From Closterium sp. Naga37s-1 (taxonomy: Eukaryota; Streptophyta; Zygnematophyceae; Desmidiales; Closteriaceae), in contig CANJKZ010000060.1 in assembly GCA_947471745.1 (NCBI GenBank), positions 1,116,001 to 1,180,000 on the forward strand: DNA of 64,000 nt, given 5' to 3'. Made by a program: the position numbers and the translations under genes. Below are positions 43,224 to 54,400 of the stretch, piece after piece (within the stretch, counting starts at the first letter, position 1; every line of letters begins with the position of its first letter). A model generated the notes under the pieces. That model saw only the letters and a list, made by a program, of their open reading frames with translations. It did no database searches and was not told where the DNA came from.

Positions 43224-44363
43224 GCAGCTGCCGGCCTCTCTCGCGGAGCTTCCTTCTCTCACCGTCCTGGAGATCCGATATTGCACTCTCCCGTCACATG
43301 ATAATTTTCCTCAACTGTGGAGGCTCGAAACCCTCATTCTGGAAGGTGTGACGGAATTGGGCGGCCTACTGGAGGCTCTTGAGCATATGCTGCGACTCAA
43401 GACTCTAGCTATCACACATTGCAGTGATATCACGTCTCTGCCTGAGTCTCTTTTCCGCCTGTCTTCTCTCACCAGCCTCGACCTTGACATTTCACAACTA
43501 CCAGTTCTGCCTGACAATTTTGAGCAGCTGTCAAAGCTTCAGACACTCACGCTAGAGTTAAGGCACCTCACAAGTTTTCCTGATTCCATCGCTATGGTTA
43601 CTACGCTCAAGGAGCTTTCCTTACTTAATATTTGGGGCATACCGTTTCTGCCCGAGGACTTAGGACAGCTGTTTGCTCTTGAAAAGCTGCACCTGGAAAG
43701 GCTTCGCTACCTTATCTGCCTGCCGGAATCTCTCGGGCAGTTGAAACTTCTCCAGGAGCTGAAAATAGTGGAGTGTTGGCCGCTGCAGCAACTCCCGGAC
43801 TCCCTATCGCAACTGTCTTCTCTCGAGTACCTGGAGATTAGATTTTGTCAGGGCCTGACAGTGCTGCCAGACGACTTGGGAAAGGCTCTGCACCGCTTAC
43901 GTCATCTGCTTCTGCTGCATTGCACCGCTCTCACCCACCTCCCTCCATCCTTTTCCAGCCTGACGTCCCTCGAAAGCCTTAAAATTGTGGAAGCTAGGCG
44001 CTTCAGAGGCAGCCTACTAGACGGCTTCTGCTGCTTGAAAAGCCTAAAGGAGTTGGTGCTTCAAGGACTGTCACGCTTGTCTGCCCTTCCCGCCTCCTTT
44101 TCTGGCGTTTTTTCACTCATCCGCCTTGAAGTGATAAACCACCCTAAAGTAACGGTTCTGCCTGAGGGGATCGGACGGCTGCAGGCGCTCGAGGTGGTCA
44201 AGATTGCACGGATGGACGGCTTGAAACATCTCCCTGCTGAGCTTGTTAGGCTGCCGCAACTGCGGGTGTTGGAGGTGCGCGGATGTGGTGGGGTTGGCGC
44301 GCTGCTAGGAGATGAAATCGTGGTCAAACGCACTGCTGGGGGTTCTTCGGCAATTTCCAACAG

Positions 44364-44405
<42 letters not shown>

Positions 44406-45330
44406 CAGCAGCAGCAGGGCACTGCTTCCATCCCTCCAATCTCTCAGGGTAAAAGCTCTTTCTTTCCGTTCCATGGGACCGTCCCTTGGCCAGCTCTCCT
44501 CTCTCACGAAGCTGAAGCTCTCAGAGATGCACAGCCTGGTATCGCTCCCTGAGACCATCTCTCAACTCGCGCGCCTGAAAAGGCTCCGAATCGATTCCGC
44601 CTTGAGGATGGAGGCTCTGCCTGAATCCTTTGGGGGGCTTTCGTGGCTGCGGGAGTTGCAGCTGGTTCGCCTCACCACAATAAGGCAGCTGCCAGAGTCT
44701 TTTGGGCAGCTGAAGATGCTCGAGACTCTGGAGATTATTGACTGCTACAAGCTGATGCAACTTCCAGAATCCTTTGGGAATCTGTCTAAGTTACTCTCCT
44801 GTACCCTTGTTAAGCTTGGGATCTCTAGGTTTCCAAGAAATTTCTGGGAGCTGTCTTCCCTCCAATATATGGTGCTCCTGGGACTGAAGCAGGTCCGCAG
44901 CTTGCCAGAGTCGTTTGCTAAGCTGCCTAAACTGCGGATGCTGCATGTGACTGCGTGCAAGAAGCTGTCTCGCCTGCCGCCTTCTCTCCAGAGAATGCCG
45001 ACGCTGCGTGATTACCGTATCTTTGAGTGCCCTTTGCTCTCATAGCAAGACGCGATGGGAGTTTCTGCAAGGGTTGGTGAGGAGGATGGGGATGAGGGAG
45101 AGAGAGTGGCGGTTGATGAGGGAGAGGAGGAAGGAGGGGAGGAGGCAGCGAGGGAGGAGGGAGAAGATGCAGCGGTGGAAGGGGAAGAGGCAAGCTGGGA
45201 GGAGGAGGAGGATGCAGAGAGTGGTGGAGAGGATATGGAGATTGACCATAATTATGGCAGGGACAGCGGCATTGACTGGGACGAGAGGGCAGGCTGTAGT
45301 GCGGATGATGATGACGAGGAGGAAGAATGA

Positions 45331-46012
45331 CATGGTGGGACTGGTGAGCAGGAGAGGGGAATGAGAATGTGGAGTGGACTAGAAGAACAAGAGGAAGAAA
45401 GGCCGTGAGGCTCTTTTAGGATTTTTTTTTGTTTTTAAGTGGGAGATAGGTGGGATCGGGAGGTAGTGGGCTTTTTGTTTGTCTTGGCTAGCGTGGATGA
45501 GTCTGTTTTGGTTATTATCTGCATGTGAGCGAGTGTGTTGCTACATGTGCCAGAGGCGTCCCTTGTGGTATGTGTATGCAGATTGGTGTGAGTAGGTGCA
45601 ATGTTTTCCAGCATGGTGCTTCACGTCACGGGTGTGAGGTGAACATTGCAGCAGGAGCAAGAGGGGCATCTGGACGGAGGTGGATATTGCAAAGCATCGG
45701 TGCCAGGCTGTTGGTATGAAGCCGGAAAATGGTTGTAAAAGTGCAATTGCATTTTGAAACTGTAGAGGTTTAGTATTCTGTTACATGCGTATGTGTAAGA
45801 AAATTGAAATATTTGACCCCTTTGTACTTCACCACTCTCCATGTGTGTTTCGTATAGAAACACATTGTTACGAATATATATATATATTTTACGAGTGGTG
45901 GATTCGCACTCACAAACGAGTACACTGCCATCACTTTCTTGGCGGGAACAGCATGGCCCCATCCAGTCACCTGCACACCCATCTCGGGATCGCGAAAGGC
46001 ACGATGGGTGAA
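45331..46012 (+). other. Gap between copies 4 and 5, left part
   Basis: 3' flank of copy 4, a T-rich run at 45421-45438, an (AT)n run near 45870-45890, and GGCGGGAA at 45941-45948 in a context (GCCATCACTTTCTTGGCGGG) also found before copy 6. No gene seen. Confidence 0.5.
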
Positions 46013-46338
46013 TGTAAGGAATTTTCTTGGCATTCCTTACGGAGCCCGACTACATCGCGTACAGCAACAGCCGTTGTTCGCCCGTTACTGCTAACGGGGC
46101 TTCGCCGACTTCGCGCGCACTGTTTCACCAAACCTCGCACTGCTGGCCTGGCCGTGTCGGCCTACGCTTCGGGACTAGCCCGAGCCTCGCTCCAGCGTAG
46201 CACTAGCTAGCTCGCACGCACCGCGTTACCGTTTGCATGTTTCGCGTATAAATGTTCGCTCATGCCTTCGCTCACATTTTGTACTCGTTTGACACCTTAG
46301 TGCAATTCTCGCTACCTCGATTCATTGCACCCGTAACA
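46013..46338 (+). mobile_element. Solo LTR, Gypsy type
   Basis: 326 bp, TGTAAGG...GTAACA, flanked by target duplication GTGAA at 46008-46012 and 46339-46343. Its start TGTAAGGAATTTTC equals the sense start of the Gypsy LTR at 34890, and it shares that LTR's general plan, with CGTATAAATG as a possible TATA box near 46248. The interior was presumably lost by LTR-LTR recombination. Age unknown because no partner remains. Confidence 0.85.
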
Positions 46339-46485
46339 GTGAACCTCGCAGAGTCGAAATTTACGTTCGTCGTTGTGTGCCTGTATTGCTCGCCCTTTTC
46401 GTAAGTATGATGTAACGTGGGAGAATCTTTCGGGAATGATTCGAGATAATCGAGCGGTTGAGTGCGGTGTCACTGAGAAGCCCAA
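46339..46485 (+). promoter_or_regulatory. Conserved upstream module of F-box-LRR copy 5
   Basis: GAACCTCGCAGAGTCGAAAT, then GTGGGAGAATCTTTCGGGAA, then GAGCGGTTGAGTGCGGTGTC. The same order occurs before copy 6. The solo LTR lies right at its left edge. Confidence 0.5.
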
Positions 46486-46663
46486 GGGTCTCCGAGGTGT
46501 GAGAACTGCACTCTCTGATCCCCTGGAAACAGTTTCTACTGATCCTCAACACTCCAGTCTCACTGACCTAGCTAGAGAACGATTAGAAGCCACGTTACCT
46601 AGTTAGTAGCAGACCTGACGCGGTAAAGAGCGGCATCATTACTGATTTTCTCCTCTTTTCACA

Positions 46664-49405
46664 ATGCCAGTCGGATCGCCGATCCAGCGGTTACCTGACG
46701 AGCTTCTGTCCCGGGTTCTACGTTTTCTGGTTCGACCTGATGGTCAGTTGGAGCACTCACTTGTTAGCAAGAAATGGCATCGCGTCGCGCACCGCGTGCA
46801 ATACGAGCTCCGCTTGCTTGATGACCTCCGTATGGATCCGCGTCGCCTCGTTCAACTTCTGTCGTCGTTCCCTAACCTCGAAAAGCTCATCCTTTCCTAT
46901 GGCAGCCTCACCTTCGCCCCTAATTTCTTATTTTCTCACCTCGCTAGCACGTGTCACCATCTGACCCAGCTTCGTGTCGAACCGATGTCACGCGGAGGTG
47001 TATCTGAGAAGAGCCTAGTTACGCTGTTCGAGGGGTGTACGCGGCTGGAAGATCTTGATGTGTATTGTTCGGAGGGTGTTGCCATTCCCACGTCGATCGA
47101 CCGACTCACACGGCTCAGAAGCTTTACCCTCAGGGCATTCGTTACCCGTCTACCCGACACTCTTACCTCATTACAGCTTCTCAAAAGCCTCGTGCTGCAA
47201 ACTGTTAGGCTCGAAGCTTTGCCTGAAGATTTCGGCAACCTGGTTTCCTTGACGTCTCTGAAGCTGCACGATTGCCGCTTGGCGTCACTTCCAGACTCTT
47301 TCGGGCAGCTTACCGCTCTGAACCGTTTATCCTTGAGTCCCTCCTCGACATTGCAGCTGCCGGACTCTTTCACCGAGCTCTCTTCTCTCGCCGTCCTGGA
47401 GTGTCGACGATGCAGAATTCTTCTTCCGTCACAGGTGGATTTCGGTCAACTGAGGGCACTCGAAACCATCATTTTAGATGAAGTGGGGGGAATGCGCGAC
47501 CTGATTGCTGATCTGGAGGATTTCCAGCGGGTGAAGACTCTAACCATTAAGCGCTGCAGTGACATCACGTCTCTGCCCGCGTCTCTTCCCCGCCTGCCTG
47601 CACTCACCAACCTCACCCTTGATATCGAACTCTCTGTGTTGCCCGAAGATTTCGGGCAGTTGTCAGTGCTTCGGACACTCGTGCTAAATCTGAGAAGTCT
47701 CACAGCCTTACCTGATTCCATCGCCTTGGTTACCACACTTCAAGACCTTTCCCTTGACTATCTTCGGGTTTTGACGCATCTGCCTCAGGAGTTCGGCCAG
47801 CTGGTTGCTTTGGAGAAGCTGTGCATGACAGACCTTCAACAGCTCACACGCCTGCCCGAAACCTTCGGGCAGTTGACAGCTCTCCGAGAGCTGAAAATAG
47901 TGGAGTGTACGCAGCTGCAGCAACTCCCGGACTCCCTATCCCAGCTCTCTTCTCTCGAGCGCCTCGAGATCAACAGATGCCACAGCCTCACGGTGTTGCC
48001 TGCCGACATGGGAAACGGTTTGCACTTCTTGCGCCATCTGCTTCTACTGGACTGCACCGCTCTCACCCACCTCCCTCCATCCTTCTCTGGTCTAACGTCG
48101 CTCGAAACCCTCGAGATTGTAGACGCGAGACGCTTCAGGGGCGCGCTGCTAGACGGCTTTGGCTGCTTGAGGAGCCTGAAGGAGCTGTCGCTTGATTACA
48201 TGCCACGGCTATCCTCCCTTCCTGCTTCCTTCTCGGGCGTTCTTTCCCTCACCAGCCTGGAAGTGGGGTATTGTCCCAAAGTAACGGTGTTGCCCGAGGG
48301 AATCGGACGGCTGCAGTCGCTCGAGGAGGTCAGGATCTTTGGGATGGACGGCCTGAAATGTCTCCCTCCGGCACTCTTTGAGTTGCCCCGTCTGCGGGTG
48401 TTGGAGGTGCGGGGATGTGGTGGATTAAGTGCGGTGCTAGGCGATGAGAAGGTGGTACGACGTACTGCCAGAGGCTTTGTGACCAGCACCAGCAACATCA
48501 ACCGCAGCAGCAGTAGGGCGTTGCTTCCTTCAATTCAGAACCTCAAGATAAAAGATATCGATGTTGAGTCTTTCGGTCCGTCCCTGGGTCGACTATCTTC
48601 TCTGACGCAGCTGAAACTTCTCGAGATGCACAGACTAGAGTCTCTCCCTGACTCCATCGCTCACCTCTCACAGCTGCAAAGCCTTCGGGTTGATACGGCT
48701 TTTAATCTAAAAGCAGTGCCCGAGGCTCTTGGAGGCCTTGCAGGGCTGCGTGTCTTGCAGCTGGTTCGCCTGTACACGATGCGGCAGCTGCCCGAGTCTC
48801 TGGGGCAGCTGAAAATGCTTGAGACGCTGGATATTATTGATTGCTACAAACTGATGCAGCTTCCACAGTCCTTCGTGAGTTTGTCCAAGCTACGATCGTG
48901 CTCCCTTATCAAGCTCGGGATCCCAGTCATTCCGGATGAGATTTGGAAGCTTTCTTCCCTCCGAAAGTTACTGATTTTGGGACTGAAGCAGTTGCGAAGC
49001 TTGCCGGTTTCGTTTACCCAGCTGCCTAGGCTTAAGGTGCTGCAGGTGATTGCGTGCAACAAGCTGACTCGTTTGCCGTCCTCTCTCCGGAGGATGCCGA
49101 CGTTGAGTGAGTGCTACATCAGTGAATGCCCTTTGCTCTCGCGTCGGGACACTAGAGGGGTTCCTGCAAGGAGAGAGGAGGGAGAGGAGGGGGAGGGGGA
49201 GGAGGAGGACGAAGAAGGGGAGGAGGAAGAGGGAGGGAATGCGGGAGAGGAAGAGGGGGAGGAGGGAGCCGATGCGGCGGCGGGCGGGGAGGCAGTGGAG
49301 GAAGACGAGAGTGGGGGTTATGATGATAATATTGATCATGAGTATGCCTTGGACAGTGATTATGACGACGACGTCAGAGACTGGGGGAACAGTGATGATG
49401 ACTAG
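46664..49405 (+). CDS. F-box-LRR protein, copy 5
   Basis: Intronless frame of 913 residues starting MPVGSPIQRLPDELLSRV. F-box-like domain about 4-45 (VSKKWHRVAHRVQ), leucine-rich repeats about 60-825, serine/asparagine loop near 605-615 (shortest of the intact copies), acidic tail about 829-913 ending DHEYALDSDYDDD. It is closer to copy 6 than to copies 1-4: both share the ADLExxQRxKTL, LPQEFGQLV and GPSLGRLSSLTQLKLL segments. It appears intact. Inferred SCF substrate adaptor. Confidence 0.86.
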   Translation: MPVGSPIQRLPDELLSRVLRFLVRPDGQLEHSLVSKKWHRVAHRVQYELRLLDDLRMDPRRLVQLLSSFPNLEKLILSYGSLTFAPNFLFSHLASTCHHLTQLRVEPMSRGGVSEKSLVTLFEGCTRLEDLDVYCSEGVAIPTSIDRLTRLRSFTLRAFVTRLPDTLTSLQLLKSLVLQTVRLEALPEDFGNLVSLTSLKLHDCRLASLPDSFGQLTALNRLSLSPSSTLQLPDSFTELSSLAVLECRRCRILLPSQVDFGQLRALETIILDEVGGMRDLIADLEDFQRVKTLTIKRCSDITSLPASLPRLPALTNLTLDIELSVLPEDFGQLSVLRTLVLNLRSLTALPDSIALVTTLQDLSLDYLRVLTHLPQEFGQLVALEKLCMTDLQQLTRLPETFGQLTALRELKIVECTQLQQLPDSLSQLSSLERLEINRCHSLTVLPADMGNGLHFLRHLLLLDCTALTHLPPSFSGLTSLETLEIVDARRFRGALLDGFGCLRSLKELSLDYMPRLSSLPASFSGVLSLTSLEVGYCPKVTVLPEGIGRLQSLEEVRIFGMDGLKCLPPALFELPRLRVLEVRGCGGLSAVLGDEKVVRRTARGFVTSTSNINRSSSRALLPSIQNLKIKDIDVESFGPSLGRLSSLTQLKLLEMHRLESLPDSIAHLSQLQSLRVDTAFNLKAVPEALGGLAGLRVLQLVRLYTMRQLPESLGQLKMLETLDIIDCYKLMQLPQSFVSLSKLRSCSLIKLGIPVIPDEIWKLSSLRKLLILGLKQLRSLPVSFTQLPRLKVLQVIACNKLTRLPSSLRRMPTLSECYISECPLLSRRDTRGVPARREEGEEGEGEEEDEEGEEEEGGNAGEEEGEEGADAAAGGEAVEEDESGGYDDNIDHEYALDSDYDDDVRDWGNSDDD

Positions 49406-50158
49406 GATGAATAGGTGAGACTGGTGGGTTGGAAGTTGGGGACGAAATCATGTATGAAAATAGGCTGTAGTTGTCAATGGAAAGGTTATGTGTTGTTAGC
49501 GCTCCTTACCAGATGCGTGCACTCAGCTGCAGTGTGATGCAGAAAAGTGCCACTGGTACCTAAAACACAGGGGCAAACTTTCTCCTAAGGGGCTCCCAAC
49601 GCCTATAAGGTCATCTAGTAAGCGCAAAATACACTTTATATTCTAATCTGTGACAGTAATATGTATCTTTTTGCTCCATTCTGTACACTCCTTGCGTATT
49701 TGCGAATAACAACTCACTGCCTATCACAAATTTCTTACACTTCTCGCTGGAATCGCATCCACAAACGGGTTCGCCATCACTTTTCTGGCGGGAAGCGCAC
49801 AAGCGCACGTCGGCTCACCATGAGACTCACACTTGGGGCTTGCGAAAGCACTGTGGGCGATCCTCGACAATCGAGATTGAGGTTCGTCAGTGTGCACCCT
49901 GCATCGCCGACAATTTCGCGCAAGTACGGTGTTACGTGGGAGCATCTGCCGGAAATGGTTCGAGAAGAACGAGCGGTTGAGTGCGGTGTAACTGACAACC
50001 TCAAGGTTTCCTTGTTGGTTTGAGCGACCAGACCAGACCTAGCGACAACCCTCGTTGAGAGAGATGCACTCTGTGATCCTCGGGGGAATGATTTCACGAG
50101 TGATTCCTTTCCCCTTTCAAGCTCACAACAACCTTGCTATTAGACGATTAGGACTCTC
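49406..50158 (+). other. Gap between copies 5 and 6 with upstream module of copy 6
   Basis: 3' flank of copy 5 (similar to 59863-60070 after copy 6), then GGCGGGAA at 49787-49794, then the conserved block at about 49865-50005 (ACGTGGGAGCATCTGCCGGA and GAGCGGTTGAGTGCGGTGTA). No gene seen. Confidence 0.55.
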
Positions 50159-50326
50159 GTTACCTGATTAGTAGCAGAATCAACAAGCTGAACAGATAAT
50201 CATTCACTATTTTCTCCGCCTTTCACAATGTCAATCGGATCGCCGATTCAGCGGCTACCTGAGGAGCTTCTTTCTCGGATCCTACGTTTTCTGGTTCGAC
50301 CTGATGGCCTGCCAGAGCACGCACTT
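50159..50326 (+). pseudogene. 5' fragment of F-box-LRR copy 6
   Basis: 168 bp of 5' UTR and the first 33 codons (MSIGSPIQRLPEELLSRI, ATG at 50228) that recur without change at 57053-57220. The fragment ends where Copia-derived sequence begins. With the upstream module on this side and the rest of the gene 6.7 kb away, promoter and gene body of copy 6 are separated. Confidence 0.88.
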
Positions 50327-50620
50327 AGAAAAGCCCTTAGAGATAGCAGTTGTGTGTCCTTGCTGTCGCGCTGTACTTGTCAGGTCAAGGGTCGCTGACC
50401 TTTGACTTTCGCGTAACCTCCAGCAGTTACTTCAACCTCCGAGGGTTGACTCGCTGGTGCCTCGATATGCTTTGCTTCGCTTGTGCCTTGGTGTTTCGAC
50501 ACGACAGAGGCGCTTAAGACCGATTGTTTCCAACACTCCCCTTCGCTTCTGGAGTGTCGCTGACGTGGCTCTGTCCAGTCAGCAACATGCAGTATTCGAA
50601 CTTCTGCTTTCCGAGCTTCT
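50327..50620 (-). mobile_element. Partial Copia LTR plus inner end
   Basis: Incomplete LTR sequence followed by about 105 bp identical to the element interior next to 51415, directly abutting the full left LTR at 50621. This makes an LTR-interior-LTR arrangement typical of recombination between copies. Confidence 0.82.
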
Positions 50621-51415
50621 TGTTGGGCTGAGAAAAGCCCTTAGGATCTTTACAGGGATGAACTCTGTGTAGGACTGTAATAGCGGAAGCGTTTTAATGA
50701 AGAGATTGTGAACCACCTTGCGCTAGTATGTGAGGGCAAAGTAGATTAATTAAAACAAAGAGATACAAGATTATATAAGAGTACAAGGAATACGAATAGG
50801 TACGGTTGTAACTACTTTACTGTTGCTGTTGCGGTTCGATACAGTGACGACTCGGGCAACTGCTCTCTAGCGAGTGTCAGAATTCCAGCCACTAACCACT
50901 GGGATAAAATGGCTTGTTTGTGTAGCGGGTGAGTGCGCCCATAACCCCCCAGGCCGACGTGCCTGTAACCCTTCCCTAGGATCGATCGGGGATCTCCAGT
51001 GGACCTCTGACACCCCCCCGCACTGGGATGCCCGAGGTGCACACACCGGGATTCGAACCCGAGACCTTCGCTCTGATACCATGTCAGAATCCCAACCACT
51101 AGACCATTGGGATAAAAGGGCTTGTTTGTGTAGCGGGTGAGTGCGCCCATAACCCCCCAGGCCGACGTGCCTGTAACCCTTCCCTAGGATCGATCGGGGA
51201 TCTCCAGTGGACCTCTGACAGCGAGTCAGTTGTGTGTCCTTGCTGCCGCGCTGTACTTGTCAGGTCAAGGGTCGCTGACCTTTGACTTTCGCGTAACCTC
51301 CAGCAGTTACTTCAACCTCCGAGGGTTGACTCGCTGGTGCCTCGATATGCTTTGCTGCGCTTGTGCCTTGGTGTTTCGACACGACAGAGGCGCTTAAGAC
51401 CGATTGTTTCCAACA
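50621..51415 (-). repeat. Copia 3' LTR interrupted by a TRIM
   Basis: LTR sequence at 50621-50874 continues at 51226-51415; between them are the TRIM and the duplicated target GCGAG. Confidence 0.92.
50875..51220 (-). mobile_element. TRIM (terminal-repeat retrotransposon in miniature)
   Basis: 346 bp with LTRs 50875-51012 and 51082-51220 (about 138 bp, TGTCAG...CTGACA) and only about 69 bp between them. Target duplication GCGAG at 50870-50874 and 51221-51225. Minus orientation: primer site TGGTATCAGAGC directly follows the LTR at 51082-51220. The interior then carries GGGTTCGAATCCC, which looks like a tRNA T-arm or Pol III B box (GGTTCGAATCC). The two LTRs differ at about six clustered sites near one end and agree elsewhere. 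Non-coding and wholly non-autonomous. Confidence 0.9.
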
Positions 51416-54400
51416 CTCCCCTTCGCTTCTGGAGTGTCGCTGACGTGGCTCTGTCCAGTCAGCAACATGCAGTATTCGAACTTCTGCTTTCCGAGCTTCT
51501 TGGTCAGGTAGTCAGCTGCCATCTCGGACGTGGGACAGTATGACAGTTCGAGCCTTCCTTTCTCGATCTCGTCCTTCACGAAGAAATATCGCAGGGCGAT
51601 GTGTTTCGTCCTGTTTGCGAAGCCGTTCTTGTTGGCGATGCGAATTGCCGACTGGTTGTCGCAGAACAGAGTGAAGCTGGGTAACTGAGCCAGCTTCGCT
51701 TCTTCCAGCAGTTCGCGAAGGTAAAGTCCTTCCTTGGTGGCTGAACAGAGTGCAATATATTCTGCTTCGGCTGACGAGAGAGCTATTAATTCCTGCTTGC
51801 TCGACTGCCAAGAGATAGGTCCGATAGGTTCGAGGCGGTAGATGTAGCCAGTGCGAGAACGCCTGTTGTCGGAATCGCCAGCGTGATCGGCGTCGACGTA
51901 GCCGATTAACTTAGGCGGCGTAGTTGCGTTCTTGTAGTAAGTTAGACCGATCGTCGGGGTGCTAATAAGGTAATGAAGGGCGCGGTCGAGTTCTGCTAGG
52001 TGTTCCGTTTCGGGCCTCTTGAGATAGGTGGCGAGTTGGCTTGCAGAGTACGATAGGTCTGGGCGGCAGGTGACGGCTGCAAAGAGAAGGCAGCCCAGCT
52101 TTCTCTGGTAGTCGCGTATGCCGGCGGGCTTGAGTAGAGCGGAGCCTTCCTTGTTGTTTCCTGACGTGTAGCGGTACGGTGTAGAGATGATAGTTGGTGT
52201 AAGTGCGAAACGCTTGGCGATGGTGTCGGCGTATTTCGCGGCGCTGAGGTAGATGGCGTCTTCCTCTTCGCGGATGTTGAGCCCGAGGTACTGTGTAACG
52301 GTAGATGAGACTGTCAGTGTGAGATCCTGCTGTAGCTCCCCTTCGAACCAGGTGGTGACGCTGTCGGTTGAGCCGATGTAGAGGAGATCGTCTACGTAGA
52401 CGATTAGTAGGATGTAATCTGCGCCTTTCGTGAGTCGGTGCATCCCCTGATCGTGAGGTAATTGCTTGAAGCCGATGCGAATGAGACGGGCGTGCAGGTA
52501 CTGCTGCCATAGCCGCGGAGCTTGCTTGATCCCGTAGAGCGACTTCAGCAGCTGACAGACTTGGTTCGGCTCCCCGTTGGTACCGTGCGGTAGTTCCACG
52601 AAAATTTCTGCGTCAACGGGTGCGTAGAGAAATGCGTTCGCGACATCGATTTGCCGTAGCTTCTTTTTCTTCATGGCGGCAATCGCGAGAAGAATTCGGA
52701 GCGAAGTGTGTCGGCTGACCGGAGCGAAGGTTTCGGTGAAGTCTCGCCCGTGTTCTTGGTCGAAGCCACGCACGACCCATCGTGCCTTGAATTTGTCAAT
52801 GGTGCCGTCGGCCTTCGTCTTCACGCGGAAGACCCATTTCCCGGTGAGAATGGTCTTGTTCCGTGCTACGCCGATGGGGACAATTTTCCACGTGTTGCGC
52901 TCCTCTAATGCCTTCAGTTCTTTGTCCATGGCTTCGCGCCATTTTTCCCTATGCTCCCCCCCCAGAGCCTGCTGAACTGTGGCAGGCTCCTTAGGAATGT
53001 CCGTGCCGTGGACTGCGGTGACGAGCCCGAGTATCTGGAGTCCACTCGGTGTGTAGCGGGGAAGTGACATGTCCGCGGGATAAGCAGCTTCGTCTCCCGC
53101 TTCCGGATCAGGTGCGAAGTTGGGTCCTATGCGTTCTGCTTCGTTGGTGTTTACTTGTGCAGGTGTAACGTAACCGTTGTCAGCGAAATGGTAGTAGGTT
53201 TCGTCATTGATGCTCTCGCGTGGGTTTTCGTCGTCCATTGGCACGTTGACGGAGCAGTAGGGGAGGGGTCCGGCTTCTTCCGAGGCTCCTTCCACGTTCT
53301 GCTCGTCCCAGTCAGCTTCGTCTTCTGCCGAAGCGAAGGCTCGGTCTCCACGGAAGCCACCTGTGGGGTCTCGGTTTTCGTCCAGGTTGGCAAGGTACGT
53401 CTGCAGTGTGAGTCGCTCGTAGAAAATGACATCACGTGCTGCCACTGTTTCTTTTGTCTCGACGTCGAAAATCTTCCATGCGTTGTAGTGTTTTTCGATG
53501 CCCAGGTGTAGTCCCCACTGTGCCCGTTGGGAGAATCGTCCTGCTCGTGCAGATGGAGGTCGGTACTGTACCATGCAGCCGAAGACTCGTAACATTTTTG
53601 TGCTGCCCAATTTTCCTGTCCACAGCAGATGCGGTGATGTGTTGTTCGGAAGTGACGACGAAGAAAGCAGGTTGTGCAGCATCACGGCATGGTCCATTGC
53701 TTCTGGCCACTGGTGGGTGGGTAGCCGCATGCCACGTAACAGTTTTCGCATGGTGTTCTGGAGGGTCCTGCTCATCCTCTCTGCTACACCCTGCTGTTGA
53801 TGGGCGTAGGGAAGGGAAATGAGTCGCTTGATTCCTCTCTCTGCCAGATACTGCTTGAACCTTTGTGAGGTGTATTCTCCTCCCCCGTCTGACTGGAAGC
53901 TCTTTAGTTTGACGCCCGATTCCCTTTCTGCTACGGGGAGCCAGGCGACGAACGCTTCGAACGCCATATCCTTGCTTGGAAGATTCAGGTGCCAAACGTA
54001 ACGTGTCGCGGCGTCGATGAACGTGATGGTGTAGTTGTACGCGTTCTGCCCTGGCTCGCGATTGTACAGGATGTCGCTGTACACCTTCTCGAGTGGCGCG
54101 TAAGCTGGTGCGCTTGGGTTATGGTGAGACGCGAACGGTCGATGTGGTAAGTCAGCTTCAGGGCAGGTGAAGCACGTTCCGCGTACTCGTTGAAGTTCTC
54201 TTCCGTCGGTCAGTAGTAGTGAGTCCTTGTCAAGTACTCCTGCTCTTATCGTATTATTTAATATTGTGTTGCTTGGGTGTCCCATCCTTGCGTGCCAGGT
54301 GCTTTCGTCGGCGCGATGTCCGGGTGATCGTCGGTACAGATCGGAGTTGGAGTAGAAGTTGGCGGTGAAGTTGGCGCTACGATGAACTTCTCGTGGTGCT

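Larger units (their letters stand above)
35194..45330 (+). pseudogene. F-box-LRR copy 4, pseudogene split by a Copia element
   Basis: Gene sequence runs 35194-35927 and resumes at 43224-45330; between them lies a 7.3-kb Copia element with target duplication GCAGC. The host copy has its own lesions: one extra base near 35226 in the F-box region (CCGGAAGGAGC against CCGGAGGAGC in paralogues), a TAG at 35663-35665 where paralogues have TCG, and a TAG at 45043-45045 in place of a CAG just before the acidic tail. The stretch 43348-45045 still reads as 565 open residues of leucine-rich repeats with the longest serine loop of the family (AGC run, 44369-44420). The tail 45055-45330 still codes DHNYGRDSG and acidic residues. 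Some part could still be transcribed. Confidence 0.9.

Noticed and set aside
51015-51085. A tRNA gene suggested by GGTTCGAATCC and the Met-tRNA primer site
   Set aside because: No acceptor, D or anticodon arms are formed; the sequence is the core of a TRIM.
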